Shown here one piece after another: positions 36,025 through 46,655 of a DNA stretch of 64,000 nt. The DNA is taken from positions 8,294,501-8,358,500 of the forward strand of contig CP136892.1 of the NCBI GenBank assembly GCA_034359265.1, read 5' to 3'. This DNA comes from Canna indica (taxonomy: Eukaryota > Streptophyta > Magnoliopsida > Zingiberales > Cannaceae). How positions within the stretch are numbered: position 1 is the first letter of the stretch; each line of letters begins with the position of its first letter. The notes under the pieces were generated by a model. The model made no database searches and was not told the origin of the DNA. It saw only the letters and a program-made list of their open reading frames with translations. Both the position numbers and the translations under genes were made by a program.

Positions 36025-36186
36025 TCTCTGCAACCAAGGTATATTGTATCTACATGCCCACACTAGAATCCTTACAACATATCAACCAATCATGCTCATC
36101 GGCCATGACCGCCATTATTAGAAGTGAGAAAACCTAAAATGACGACCCCTAAAGATGACCCCAACTGAAATCGGGCACCGGATGTC
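36025..36186. other. Captured spacer before antisense exon
   Basis: Short AT-rich non-coding stretch between the large LTR and the captured GC-rich exon sequences. Confidence 0.35.
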
Positions 36187-36336
36187 TCACTGGCGGAGAG
36201 ATCCGAGGAGGAGGGCGACGAAGGAGACAAGGACGACCACGGAGAACGGCAGGGAGATGTTCCCAACGGTCGAAGTGGGGCTGGGAACATCAACGGCAAA
36301 GGTTCCTCCCGGCAGAAGGAAGATGGTGACAGCAAC
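36187..36336 (-). pseudogene. Captured last exon of unidentified membrane/GPI-type protein
   Basis: On the minus strand a good splice acceptor (CTTCCTATTGCAG, ending 36337) precedes 49 codons ending in TGA at 36187. The peptide has a Pro/Ser/Thr linker (VDVPSPTSTVGN) and then a hydrophobic tail (LPFSVVVLVSFVALLLGSL), as in the C-terminus of GPI-anchored proteins. I do not recognize the family. It lies antisense to the DUF642 fragments, suggesting a second captured gene. Confidence 0.45.
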
Positions 36337-36365
36337 CTGCAATAGGAAGATCGAGGCGGATGTGT

Positions 36366-36625
36366 GATCGAAAGCTTCTTTGTGGGAGACGCCAAAAATG
36401 CCTGCGAGGGATCGTTGTTGGTGGAGGCATTTGCCGACGAGCACACTATGCAGGTGGCGTACGACTCCAAAAGCAAGGACGGGTCGAAGTGGGCGGCGGT
36501 CCCGTTCACTTAGCATCGTCTTCTAGAGTTCCAACTACGTCATGCATAGCGACACCTCAGCTCGTGTTGCGGGGCCGTCATCGACGACGTGACGTCGTGA
36601 GTGTCCGCCACTCAAATAGGACATG
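36366..36625 (+). pseudogene. DUF642 gene fragment, part 3 (C-terminal domain)
   Basis: The reading FFVGDAKNACEGSLLVEAFA, then KDGSKWAAVPF, and after a stop and frame change CGAVIDDV, matches the C-terminal part of DUF642 proteins. It runs up to the right TIR. Together with parts 1 and 2 it covers most of the two DUF642 domains, but not the N-terminal secretion signal or the true C-terminus. Confidence 0.7.
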
Positions 36626-36668
36626 GGCGAGTCTGGCGGCACACGTAGTATGCAACTCTTCGTGAAAA

Positions 36669-36861
36669 TTATATATATATATATTATTTTAATCCACATC
36701 TGCTTGACACGTCGCTCGTTTAACGGGGCTAGCAACAGAAAATTAACGAGGGATAAAATTGATACAGATGGATTAGTAGATGATATAATTTGGTGAAATG
36801 AAAGTCTTGAATAAATTTGAGAAAAAGTATAAAATACATGATATATTTAAGTAAATTACCC
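36669..36861 (-). repeat. Right TIR of Pack-TIR element
   Basis: Reverse-complement match to 25071-25260. The outer end reads inward GGGTAATTTACTTAAATATA. Confidence 0.8.
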
Positions 36862-37500
36862 TTTAATTAATAAACAAACCAAGTGTGAGCTCGACACTAG
36901 CTTGCTCAAGCTTGAGCTTGTAAGGAATTGACTCGAAAGCTTACGAGCCTATAAATCTTTTATATTTATACCCATAAGTATTATATCATAAGCTCTCAAG
37001 CCATACTTAATTAAGCTTTATCAAATTAATAAGTTTTAAATTTAATTTGAGTAATTATTTGAGTACCAAGTTCACCAAAAGGCTAATGGAGCAATTTACT
37101 AGTACGTCTCTCACCTCTCTATTTGTCATCCTATTAAGTGACTTGATAGTAAAGAATTGGTACGCTCTCACTATCTAATAGTGAAATTATATAGTTCCAC
37201 ATTGCTTTGGAACCTTTTTCTCTCTTACCATTATTTTCCGAACTTAGAGATGGTTGTGTGCGCATTTCTTTCTAATTTGATCCTACTTTAGTTTGCTAAT
37301 TATTCCTTTTGTTTGCTATGCAAGTTAGAGAATGGAATTGATTCAAACATGGGATTCATGTGTGACACCGAGTAAGTCAATTAGGGTTATTTGACTTTCA
37401 CGTGTGATTACTTCACTTACCATATTGTTTATGACTTTATATTTATATTTTGATACTTACGTTAACTCTTGACTCTTATACTTCACTTACAATAGTTTTG
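36862..37500. other. Unassigned AT-rich DNA
   Basis: No gene or bounded element is recognized. A short AGCTTGAGCTTG repeat patch occurs near 36900. Confidence 0.4.
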
Positions 37501-37534
37501 ATTCGTGTCGTATTGATACGATAATTTTGATTCG

Positions 37535-37880
37535 TATAGTTTTGATTTATATAAATTTTTATACGATTATTGATAATTATAATTATAAATATAATTTTAA
37601 TGTATATTTGAGTGTATTTGTGATGTGTATGTGTATGTGAATGGATGTGTATAGATGTGTGAGTTATGTATCAGATTATACAATTATATCAATGGAATTT
37701 TTTTAGTTTTGATTCGTATAATTTTTTATACGATTATTGATCATTATAATTATAAATATAATTTTGATGTATATTTGAGTGTATCTGTGATGTGTATGTG
37801 TATGTGTATGTGAATGGATGTATATGGATGTGTGTATTGGTGTGTGAGTTATGTATCAAGTTATATAAATGTATCAATGA
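37535..37880. repeat. ~170-bp tandem duplication with GTGTATGT motif
   Basis: Two units (about 37535-37700 and 37705-37880) share ATACGATTATTGAT, ATAATTATAAATATAATTTT and GATGTGTATGTGTATGTG. They are adjacent to the CACTA 3' end and may be part of that element. Confidence 0.7.
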
Positions 37881-37899
37881 AAATTTTAAATTTTTAAAA

Positions 37900-38347
37900 T
37901 TTTCAATTATAGGTTAAATAGCATCAGTGACGGCTTACTCGCGATCGTCCGTTTGAAAGCTGTCGCTGAAAGCGTATCATAATTCTTGTGCTGCATCCTT
38001 GAAGTAGTTGCTAATGACCTATAGCAACGGCTCAACGTACAATAGCCCTTCAGCAACGGCTTTGTCTCAGTCGAAGGGCTATCTTTGATAATGATATCAG
38101 CAACATTGTAAGGATCGTTGTTGTTTATATTTTAGCAACAGCCCTATGGGTCGTGGCGGATAAACGAGGCCATTGCTGATATATTAACAAGAACGATCGT
38201 GTTCATTATTGCTAAGTTATCAGCGACATCGTTATCTGCCGTGACTTATTTGCAATGGGTCGGACCGTCGCTCGCCGTTGGTGATGGTCTTCACCGACGA
38301 CTTACAAACAAATCAGGTCGTCGATAAAGGTCACTTTTATAGTAGTG
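37900..38347. mobile_element. CACTA transposon 3' terminus
   Basis: Ends TTATAGTAGTG, the inverse of a CACTA terminus, preceded by a subterminal array of AGCAACGGC/CGTCGCTGA-type motifs (37925-38330). No matching left end is found nearby, so this is a 3' fragment or the left side has diverged. Confidence 0.7.
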
Positions 38348-38929
38348 ACACTTCATGATCAGTTTCCTTCAAATATTTAAAAAAAAATTGAATTAAACCA
38401 ATTAAGTCAAACAATCTTTAAATTTTGCGCAATTTAATTTAGCCAATAACCACGTAAGCTTGGTTGAAATTGGGTTTAGTTGAACCGAGCAAAAATAGAT
38501 GAAACCTAGATCTTGTCTTTGAAAACATTTTATTTGTTAAAAATTTTGATTAAGGATTCTAATTACATGAATCACAAGTTTACTTTACTATGAGTAGCTA
38601 GGTTTTGTAATTTAATTACTAATTAGGAAATTGATCTTTTTATTGACCTTTTCAATTATTTGGATTGAGATTTGAGATTAGCACATATTCGTCTCAACGA
38701 ACTATATATATAGTTTTCAATACTTCGTACACATCATTTAACTCGTTTCGTATGGATTTGGTTGACAAAAAGCTTGCATACTTGAAGACGTTAATGAATT
38801 AAAGCGGCAGCAAAGTATGGAAAACGTTCTGAGTCACGGAGCTGATAAATTCCAAGGACTATCAAACTCATTCCTCAGAATTTTTATGAATTTGTTAGAA
38901 AATTTGAGATAATTTTCTGCAGGATCTAT
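38348..38929. other. Unassigned AT-rich DNA
   Basis: Nothing recognizable apart from short AT-rich runs. Confidence 0.4.
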
Positions 38930-39254
38930 AAAATTAGAATTCGACGAGAGAAACGAAAAATCAAATCCGATAATAATAATAATAATAATGTGAAAAAACA
39001 AAACATAATGGGATTAACGTGATTCGAAATAGGTGGGATACCGATCCTACTCCACGGGAAGAAGATGACACTTTTTTTTTATTAAAGAAAGGAGAAAACA
39101 ATCTTATGCCAATACAGAACAATAATAACTAATTGTAAACTAAAGTAAAATACTGCCCGATAATTTTTTGTATCTTGAAACTTGTCCTGTGAAAGACTGC
39201 TCCTATTGCTTTGATGGAAGAGAAGAAATTGTCTTCAATCTGTCACCGTGAAAT
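38930..39254 (-). repeat. Copia LTR 3' fragment, antisense
   Basis: The reverse complement matches the end region of the LTRs in this cluster (GTGGAGTAGGATCGGTATCC, a TTATTATTATTATCGGATTTG stretch). It shares CTTATGCCAATACAGAACAA with 43798-43820. It is a truncated LTR of the same family, abutting LTR A head to head. Confidence 0.68.
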
Positions 39255-40259
39255 TATTAGAGATTGACTCAAATTGGATCCGAACCGAATCCAACGAATC
39301 AGATCGGACACAAACGGGAGTTCATTTGATTAAGTTACGATTGAATTCAAAAGAAAAAGGATTGCTCTTCTTTGGGCTCGGTCCGGCCCATGCAGGTCAA
39401 GCAAGTGGGCCGAGCCCGCCTTCCTCAAAGGCGCCATGTGCGCTGCACGTGGAGCCAATGCTGCGACTGCACTAAATTTGGAGCAATTTTTGCTCCAATT
39501 TGAAGATTTCACCGTGTGCAAATCCAAGCTTCGTTGATCGGTCAATGTGGAGAAAAGTTAGGGAGTTAATTTTGCCGCACAAAGCTTTGATATATTCTCT
39601 TGTTTAATCAAAGAGCTTTGACGGGTCAAAGCTTATCAAAGCACATCTCTTGCACGTAATTCTAAGCCAAGAAGGAGCCCTTCATTTTGCCAAGTGCTTC
39701 GCTCAAAAACTCTTATTTTTTGGGTCAAAGTTCACCGCAAGCCGCAGGATTAAATCCGATGCATTAGAATATTTTTTTGCCTCAAATTTTAGAAGAACAA
39801 GTCATTTTCTTTACACTATAAAAGAATGCCGAATATAAAGTTTCAAAACACCCACACATGTGAGAGTTTTCAGATATTCAGAAAATTAAAAGTGTCACTA
39901 TAATTCTTTTTCCAATGAGTGTCTCTTCTCAGTTTTCGACATACAGCGACACAAGTTCAATTTCAAAACACCCACATAGCGTCTACCGATTTCACGTTCA
40001 ATTAATTTAAAATAGTTTATTGTATTCTGAAGTGAATTTAGATTATTGTACTCTTATTGTAAAATTCTTTTCTAGATTTAATAAAGCAAACTCCTCTTCT
40101 CCCTGTGGACATAGGATCGGCACCCCGCCAAGTCCGAACCACGTTAACCCTCATTGTGTCTTTTGTTTTTCTGTATTATTATTATCGAATTTGGTTTTGC
40201 GTTTCTCTCGTCGGGTTCGAGTTTTGTAGATCCTACAGGAAATTATCCCAAATTTTCAC
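39255..40259 (+). repeat. LTR A of gag-only element
   Basis: Starts TATTAGAGATTGACTCAAAT (TG mutated to TA) and ends TTTTCACA next to the PBS. The end region has the copia-like phrase CCGAACCACGTTAACCC. Confidence 0.65.
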
Positions 40260-40288
40260 AGTTGGTATCAAAGCCTACTTCCTCAACC

Positions 40289-41780
40289 ATGACGAGCACC
40301 AAATTTGATATTGAGAAGTTAGATTGCAATGTCAACTATGCACTTTGGCCAATGAAGATAAAAGTGATCCTAACTATGGAGAAGATACATGATGCCATCC
40401 TTGGTAAGAATAATATGTAGGGGACCGATGAGGAGAAAGAATACAATAAGCAAAAGGCAATTGCAGTTTAATTTGTACCTAAGCCTGTCAAATGAAACAC
40501 TTCGAGAAATTGCATCCCAGAAGATAGCTAAAGGTATTTGGGACAAGCTTGCATCCTTGTATCAGGACACAACTCTCACTAGTAAGATGGCTTTGAAGCA
40601 GAAGCTTCATTTCCTACGTATGGCAAAAAGCACATCGGTCAAGGAGCATATCAATACTTTTTAGACAATCATCATGGACCTAGAGGATATAAGTGTCAAA
40701 ATCGAAGAGGAAGATAAGACTTTATTCCTTTTATGTTCACTTCCTTCTTCTTTTAAAAATTTTAGTGAAACTATGTTTTTTGGAAAAACTATTATTACTC
40801 CAGAACAGGTGATCACTGCTCTTGTGTCTAATGAGCTTATGGACACGCATCTTACAGCAAATTTCTCTAATTGAGGGAAAGGAGAAGCTCTCTACTCTAA
40901 TGAAGTAGAATGGTGTAACAAATCAAATGTCACTTCTTATTATTGCAAGAAACGAGGTCACATCAAGTCGGAATATCGCATTCTTAACAAAAAATTGCAA
41001 CAACAAAATAAGGGTCAAGACGCACATGTGGAGGCCTCTTACGCAGATTTTGAGAAAGTTGAGGTACTGGTTGTGACAGATGGCACACGCACTGCTAAGA
41101 CACGCCGTGGGCGACGGCGATCTCGTCGGCAACAACACACCTCAGGTCAAAATCCCTCTTCCTCTTCTTCTGATATGTTTGATCATGCAATATACAATCC
41201 AGGTCAACAGGCGAACAGGTCAACCACTAGTAGCATTGACGAGTGGTTCCTGGATTCTGGGTGTTCCTATCACATGAATCCACACCAGACGACTTTTGTG
41301 GATTATCGGCGCACCAATGGTGGTGTAGTTCGTGTCGGCAACAACGTACCTTGCAAAGTTATCGGATTTGGAACGATGAAATTAAAATTGCATAATGGCT
41401 CGACAAAGATCCTAGCAAATGTTCACCATGTCCCGAAGCTAGGAAGAAATCTAGTATCTCTTGGAGTTCTTGACACTAGGGGCTATACGACATCCTCTAT
41501 AGGAGAAGTCTTGGAGGTACACGATGGAGTCACAATGATACTGAAGGCTCCAAGGACGTCGAACAATTTGTACAAGGTGGACGAATCCATTTTTCATGAA
41601 GCTGTCCAGATTCTGAGGCAAAACACAGCAAAATCTGACACCGGGTCAGGTATAAAATTTGTTTTCAGGAAAATCTCTTCTCAGAGATACACAATGAAGG
41701 AGGAGACTCGAAGGATTATGTGGATTCCTAAGTCCAAGCAGGAAGCTGACTTGGCTCACTTGAGTATTGATTCGACGTAG
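40289..41780 (+). pseudogene. Copia gag and protease-like remnant
   Basis: From ATG 40289 the reading FDIEKLDCNVNYALWPMKIK is a Copia gag start; a TAG follows at GKNNM. The UBN2-type core continues: IWDKLASLYQDTTL, LHFLRM, VKEHINTF, EEEDKTLFLLCSLPSSF (40540-40760). The knuckle YYCKKRGHIKSEYR near 40940 has lost cysteines. The open part 40995-41780 has a protease motif WFLDSGCSYHMNP and then HVPKLGRNLVSLGVLD, the region just before integrase, and stops at 41780. Stops at 40418, 40662 and 40872 inactivate gag. Confidence 0.78.
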
Positions 41781-41854
41781 GCCCTGTACGGGCCTTGTGG
41801 GAGAGGACGATTTTTGAGGATTACATCGGCTCCAATTTTTATCAAAGGAAGAAC

Positions 41855-42697
41855 TGTTAGGGGTTGACTCAAATAGGGTCCGAACCGAATCTAATGAGTT
41901 TGATCCAATTCAAATCGGAGTTTATTTGATTAGGTTCTGATTGAATTCAAAAAGAAAAATTAATTAATATTTTTCACTGGGCTCGCCCTAGCCTAGACAA
42001 GCCAAGTAGTTGGATCGAGCCACCATCTCAAACAGCATCATGTGCATTGCATATGCAGATGATGGATTACACATGATGTAATCGCTGCAGCATTATTTTT
42101 GTTTTATGTAGAGTTGACCAGTCAAGATGATAAAGGTGGAGGCTATGCACGAAATTCAAGCAGAATTTTTTAATGGTGATTAAATTGGCAGCAGACAACT
42201 TTTTCTCATTCAAATTGAATAATTCTTTAGTGCACACAATTCCAGGTTATTTTTTTGGAGAATGCTTCGATGATATAATTCGGTAACACCTCTAATTTTA
42301 TTGCTCAAAATTGAGGATTAACGGCAGAGACTTATTCCTTTTTTATCAAGAAATTAGCTGAAAATTTTGTGGCCCATATTTTTCAGCAATCCTAATTTTT
42401 TTCCAGACTGATTCACACCTCGAGTATAAAATATAGGCAAGTTACTTGAGGCAAAGATCATCCCACACCGAGGCACGAAGAGTTTTAGAGAGAAGCCATT
42501 ATTGTTTTGGAGAGCAATCGACTGTCATCTTTCCTTTCGACCACGGCGGTAGATTGAAGGCAGTTTCTTCTTTTCCATCAAAGCAACAGGAGCAGTCTTT
42601 CACTGGACAGGTTTCAAGATACAGAAAATTATCAGGTGGTATTTTACTTTAGTTCACAAAAAGTTATTATTGTTCTATATTGGCATAAAATTTGTTA
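41855..42697 (+). repeat. LTR B, first segment
   Basis: Begins TGTTAGGGGTTGACTC and runs to ATATTGGCATAAAATTTGTT, where antisense gag starts. A candidate promoter/leader is near 42425 (AGTATAAAATATAGGC). It resumes at ~43226. Confidence 0.68.
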
Positions 42698-43225
42698 CCT
42701 CCTCCTACTTCATTAGAGTAGAGAGCTTCTCCTTTCCCTCCACTAGAGGAATTTGCTGTAAGATGCGTGTCCATAAGCTTCTTAGACAAAAGAGCAGTGA
42801 TCACCTGTTCTGGAGTAATATTAGTCTTTCCAAAAAATATAGTTTCACGAAAATTTTTAAAAGAAGATGGAAGTGAACATAAAAGGAATAAAGTCTTATC
42901 TTCCTCTTCGATTTTGACACCCATATTCTCCAGATCCATGATGATTGTCTGAAAAGTATTGATATGCTCTTTGATCGATGTGTCTTCTGTCATACGTAGG
43001 AAATGAAGCTTCTGCTTCAAATTCATCTTACCATTGAGAGTTGTGTTCTGATACAAGGATGCAAGCTTATCCCAAATATCTTTAGCTGACTTCTGGGATG
43101 CAATTTCTCGAAGTGCTCCATTTGACGGGCTTAGGTACAAAACTGCAATTGCCTTTTGCTCCTTGTATTCATTCTCCTCCTCGATCCCCTGCGTATTATC
43201 CTGATGGCATCATGTATCTTCTCAT
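42698..43225 (-). pseudogene. Antisense gag segment inside LTR B
   Basis: Minus-strand reading gives the same gag core as 40450-40900 (ALREIASQKSAKDIWDKLAS, KEHINTFQTIIMDLENMGVK), open for 157 codons (43140-42667). It interrupts LTR B. The neighbouring LTR C (43426-44637) has the same LTR-to-antisense-gag junction, so the chimera existed before the two copies separated or the locus was duplicated in inverted form. Confidence 0.75.
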
Positions 43226-43405
43226 CTCTTTAATAAAAGAAAAGTGTCATCTTCTCCCCATGGAGTAGGATCAGTATCCCACCGATTTCGAACCACGTTA
43301 ATCCACTTGGATTTTATTTTTTTGCATTATTATTATCGGATTTGATTTTTCGTTTCTCTCATTGGGTTCGGGTTTTGTAGATCCTACAGGAAATTATCCC
43401 AAATT
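43226..43405 (+). repeat. LTR B, end segment
   Basis: TTTAATAAAAGAAAAGTGTC... to ATTATCCCAAATTTCC matches the end region of LTR A and of the antisense LTR at 38930. The following bases lack the PBS seen at 40261. Confidence 0.65.
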
Positions 43406-43425
43406 TCCTAATATGGATCCTTGTA

Positions 43426-43797
43426 TTTGGGACAATCTTGCATCCTTGTATCAGGACACAACTCTCACTTTTCAGAAGCTTCATTTCCTACGTATGACTG
43501 AAGGCACATCGGTCAAAGAGCATATCAATACTTTTCAGACAATCATCATAGACCTGGAGAATATGAGTGTCAAAATCGAAGAGGAAGATAAGGCTTTATT
43601 CCTTTTATATTCACTTCTTTCTTTTTTAAAAAATTTTCGTGAAAGTATGTTTGTTGAAAAGACTATTATTACTCTAAAAAAGATGATCACTGCTCTTGTG
43701 TCTAATGAACTTATGGACACGCGTCTTACAGTAAATTCCTCTAGTTGAGGGAAATGAGAAGCTCTCTACTCTAATGAAGTAGGAGGAGGTAACAAAT
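43426..43797 (+). pseudogene. Gag fragment, sense copy
   Basis: Open from ~43415 to 43748 with the gag core (WDNLASLYQDTTL, HFLRMTEGTSVKEHINTFQT). A ~20-bp gap removes SKMALKQ. Read on the minus strand this continues LTR C, mirroring the LTR B arrangement. Confidence 0.72.
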
Positions 43798-44637
43798 CTT
43801 ATGCCAATACAGAACAATAATAACTAATTGTGAACTAAAGTAAAATACTACCTGATAATTTTCTGTATCTTGAAACTTGTCTTGTGAAAGACTGCTCCTG
43901 TTGCTTTGATGGAAGTGAAGAAACTGCCTTCAATCTGCTGCCGTGGTCGAAAGGGAAGATGATAGTTGATTGCTCTCCAAAACAATAATAGCTGCTCTTT
44001 AAAATTCTTTGTGCCTCGGTGTGGGATGATATTTGCCTCAAGTAACCTGCCTATATTTATACTCAAGAGGTGTGAATCGGTTTGGAGAAAAATTAGGATT
44101 GCTGAAAAATATGGGCCACAAAATTTTCAGCTAATTTCTTGATCAAGAAATGGAACAAGCCTCTGTCGTTAATCCTCAATTTTGAGCAATAAAATTGGAG
44201 TGTTACTGAATTATAATCATTGAAGCATTCTCCAAAAAAATAACATGGAATGATGTGCACTAAATAATTATTCAATTTGAATGAGAAAAAATTGCCTGCC
44301 GCCAATTTAATCACCATTAAAAAAATGCTCCTCGAATTTCGTGCATAGCCTCCACCTTTATCATATTGACCGATCAATTCTGCATGAAACAAAAATAATA
44401 ATGCAATGATTACATCATGTGCAATCCATCATGTGCATGTGCAATGCATATGATGTTGTTTGAGATGGTGGGCTCGATCCAACTACTTGGCCCGTTTGGG
44501 CTAGGGCGAGCCCGGTGAAAAATAGTAGACAATTTTTTTTTTTGAATTCAATCAGAACCTAATCAAATAAACTCCGATTTGGATCAGATCCGACTCATTA
44601 GATTCAGTTCAAACCCTATTTGAGTCAACCCCTAACA
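43798..44637 (-). repeat. LTR C, antisense
   Basis: Reverse-complement counterpart of LTR B 41855-42697, about 90% identical by eye. It ends at 44637, reading inward TGTTAGGGGTTGACTC. Together the pair forms a ~2.8-kb palindrome with ~1.2-kb arms (41855-43075 / 43426-44637) and a ~350-bp spacer. Confidence 0.75.
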
Positions 44638-44639
44638 GA

Positions 44640-46300
44640 GTCTCATACAGTCAAATTTAACTTTTAATTTTTTCAAATCTTTCTTTCTCACATTGTCTAG
44701 CCCGAACAATATTGTCTTAGCTTACGCAAAGAAATGATTATCTGCTGCTTCACTACCCTTCCCATCCAACAGAATTCTTCCAAATCTGTCTTTAACCACA
44801 AACCCACATACAGCTAGTTCACTTCCTTTCCAAACAGCATCACAAAATAACTCCATCAACCAGTCATCATTCTCTTCCATCACTTCCCTCCTCTTCCTGT
44901 TGTTATCCATTATATTCACAGTATCATTTACCCATTAGACTTCCACATTTCCTTTAAAGCTTTATTTAATAAGCCTTTCATTTCCCAGCCTTTTGATTCA
45001 AACTTCCATTTGTTTCTATTTTTCCAAATTAACCACATTGAAGAAGCCATAAAAGCCTTCAACTTCATAGCAGAATTATCAAAATTTGCAGCCTCATCCA
45101 GCCATCTCCCTCTCACCTAGTCATCCAAGTATTTGAATTTTATATCCAGCTGCCTTTCAACCAGTTCCCAGTAGGATTTAGCAAAACTACACCCAAAAAA
45201 AATGGTTTAAATCATCAACACCATCTTTACAGATATGACACTTCTCAACATCTACACTAGAAAATCTAGCAAACCAACCTGATGTTGGTATCCTTCCCCG
45301 CAATAATTTCCAGATAAACATCTTTGTTCCTTCTGAAGTTTTTATATTCCATACTGATTTTCGATTTATGCTTAGCCCCTCCTCTTTTCATTCCAATCTT
45401 TTCCGAAAATGATATGTATTTTTTACTAATAAAACACCCACCAGTTATCATCCCAAATCCAACTATCCTTTCCCCCCTTCTTATCTACTTGTATGAAAGA
45501 TATTACCTATTTCAGTTGTTCTCCAAAACAAATGTCAATCACCTCATAAATCCACCCTTCATTTGTTAGCAACTCCTCAACCTTTGTGAATTTCTCCAAT
45601 TCCAAAACATTAAATATAAGTCGGCCACCTGCATAAAGGAAAACTACCCAACCAAGGGTCATTCCATATATTAGTGTTCTTACCATTCTTCACTTTTCTC
45701 CTAATACCTTCTTTCAGACCATCCATACACTTCTCATTACTGATTTCATAGTCCAAGAATATTTCTTGTTCTTTGTCTCTTTCCATGGATGAAAGTTACC
45801 ATATTTTTAAATCATTAATGAGGACCACATCAATCTTTCTTCATTTAATTAAGGCAGTATTCTCTTTGCAACCAAGGCTTTCTTCATAATAGCTAAATTC
45901 TTATCCCCAATCCCCCTTCTCCTTTGTTTGCATTTACTTTTTTCCAGCTCAACATTTTGGCTGACCTCTTTTTATTACTTGAAACCCAGAAAAAGTCTCC
46001 AGTAATATCTGTCAGCTTCTTCACTGACTCATCACTTGTAAGAGGTCATGAAGGAATACGTTGGTATAGAGTTTATTGCAGAACTTATCAACGCCTTCCT
46101 TCCTGCTTGTGATAACATTTTTAGCCCAAGGTTATTCACATAATTTGATAAATCATGAGTACTAATACTACCAACTAGATTGCTTGAATTGAATTTCTCC
46201 GGAACTTCATAATCATGCATTCCTAGCTTAGCTAGAGAGTCAACCATGTTATTGTCTTCATCCCTCCTTAAGTGATACCATCCTATTATTTCCATCTAGT
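44640..46300 (-). mobile_element. Rearranged LINE fragments
   Basis: Minus-strand pieces of plant LINE ORF2. 46295-46205 has an RNase H end (LRRDEDNNMVDSLAKLGMHD). It is followed downstream by an RT tail (MLSQAGRKALISSAINSIPT, 46130-46050), zf-RVT pieces (~45300-44930, SMWLIWKNRNKWKF) and an RNase H start (DWLMELFCDAVWKGSE, 44870-44820). RNase H normally follows RT and zf-RVT, so the leading RNase H end must come from a second copy or a rearrangement. Many stops. Confidence 0.68.
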
Positions 46301-46365
46301 TTACAAGTTCTCATGTCCTTAATTAACTAACTCTTTAATTAACTAACTCTTTAAGTACCAAGGAG

Positions 46366-46655
46366 CACTACCAAAAATACTATCTTCTGTGACGGCTAGC
46401 GCGGCCGAAGTTTTATCCATCGCAAAAAACAAAAAATGTGATTGTTTTCGCAATGGCCAGCAGGCGTCGCAGGCTCGATTGCAGACCAACTGCAATGGTC
46501 TTTTGTCGTCACACGATATTAACTTTGCGACAACACGGTGACCGCTAAGCGGTGCCGCAAAATCATCGCTAACAAATTTGTGAACGATATATGCGACCAT
46601 GTCGATACATTTTCTACAACGGAAAAGCAGTCGCACTGCTGTTGTAGAAGTCTAT
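46366..46655 (+). mobile_element. CACTA transposon 5' terminus
   Basis: Starts CACTACCAAAAATACTA, followed by a GC-rich subterminal array of GACGGC/CGTCGCA-like motifs (46390-46640). No right end is seen. It is a fragment or a very short derivative. Confidence 0.65.

Larger units (their letters stand above)
25071..36861. mobile_element. Pack-TIR (Pack-MULE-like) element with captured genes
   Basis: Two ~190-bp inverted repeats, 25071-25260 and 36669-36861, share long blocks such as CCAAATTATATCAT and CCCTCGTTAATTTTC and a GACGTGTCAAGCA block, each ending inward in a TA tract. Directly inside them lie DUF642 coding fragments (25308-27064 and 36366-36625) and an antisense exon of another gene. 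With the later retrotransposons (25495-26683, 27199-32131, 32147-36019) removed, the element would be only ~1.8 kb, normal for a gene-capturing Pack-MULE. No transposase and no convincing TSD are seen; the left tip is a few bases shorter than the right. An alternative is a local inverted duplication around a DUF642 pseudogene. Confidence 0.65.
39255..43405 (+). mobile_element. Gag-only Copia derivative (TR-GAG-like)
   Basis: 5' LTR 39255-40259, PBS TTGGTATCAAAGCC at ~40261, gag and a protease-like segment to 41780, then a polypurine tract (CAAAGGAAGAAC) and a second LTR starting TGTTAGGGG at 41855. No integrase, RT or RNase H lies between protease and polypurine tract: only ~70 bp of non-coding sequence. 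This is the layout of non-autonomous TR-GAG elements. The two LTRs share their ends but differ strongly in the middle, and the second contains an antisense gag insert, so this may be a composite of related copies rather than one insertion. Confidence 0.62.

Noticed and set aside
36155..36367. Plus-strand 70-codon ORF overlapping the captured region
   Set aside because: The minus strand has the better evidence (splice acceptor, hydrophobic tail); the plus frame matches no part of DUF642 convincingly.
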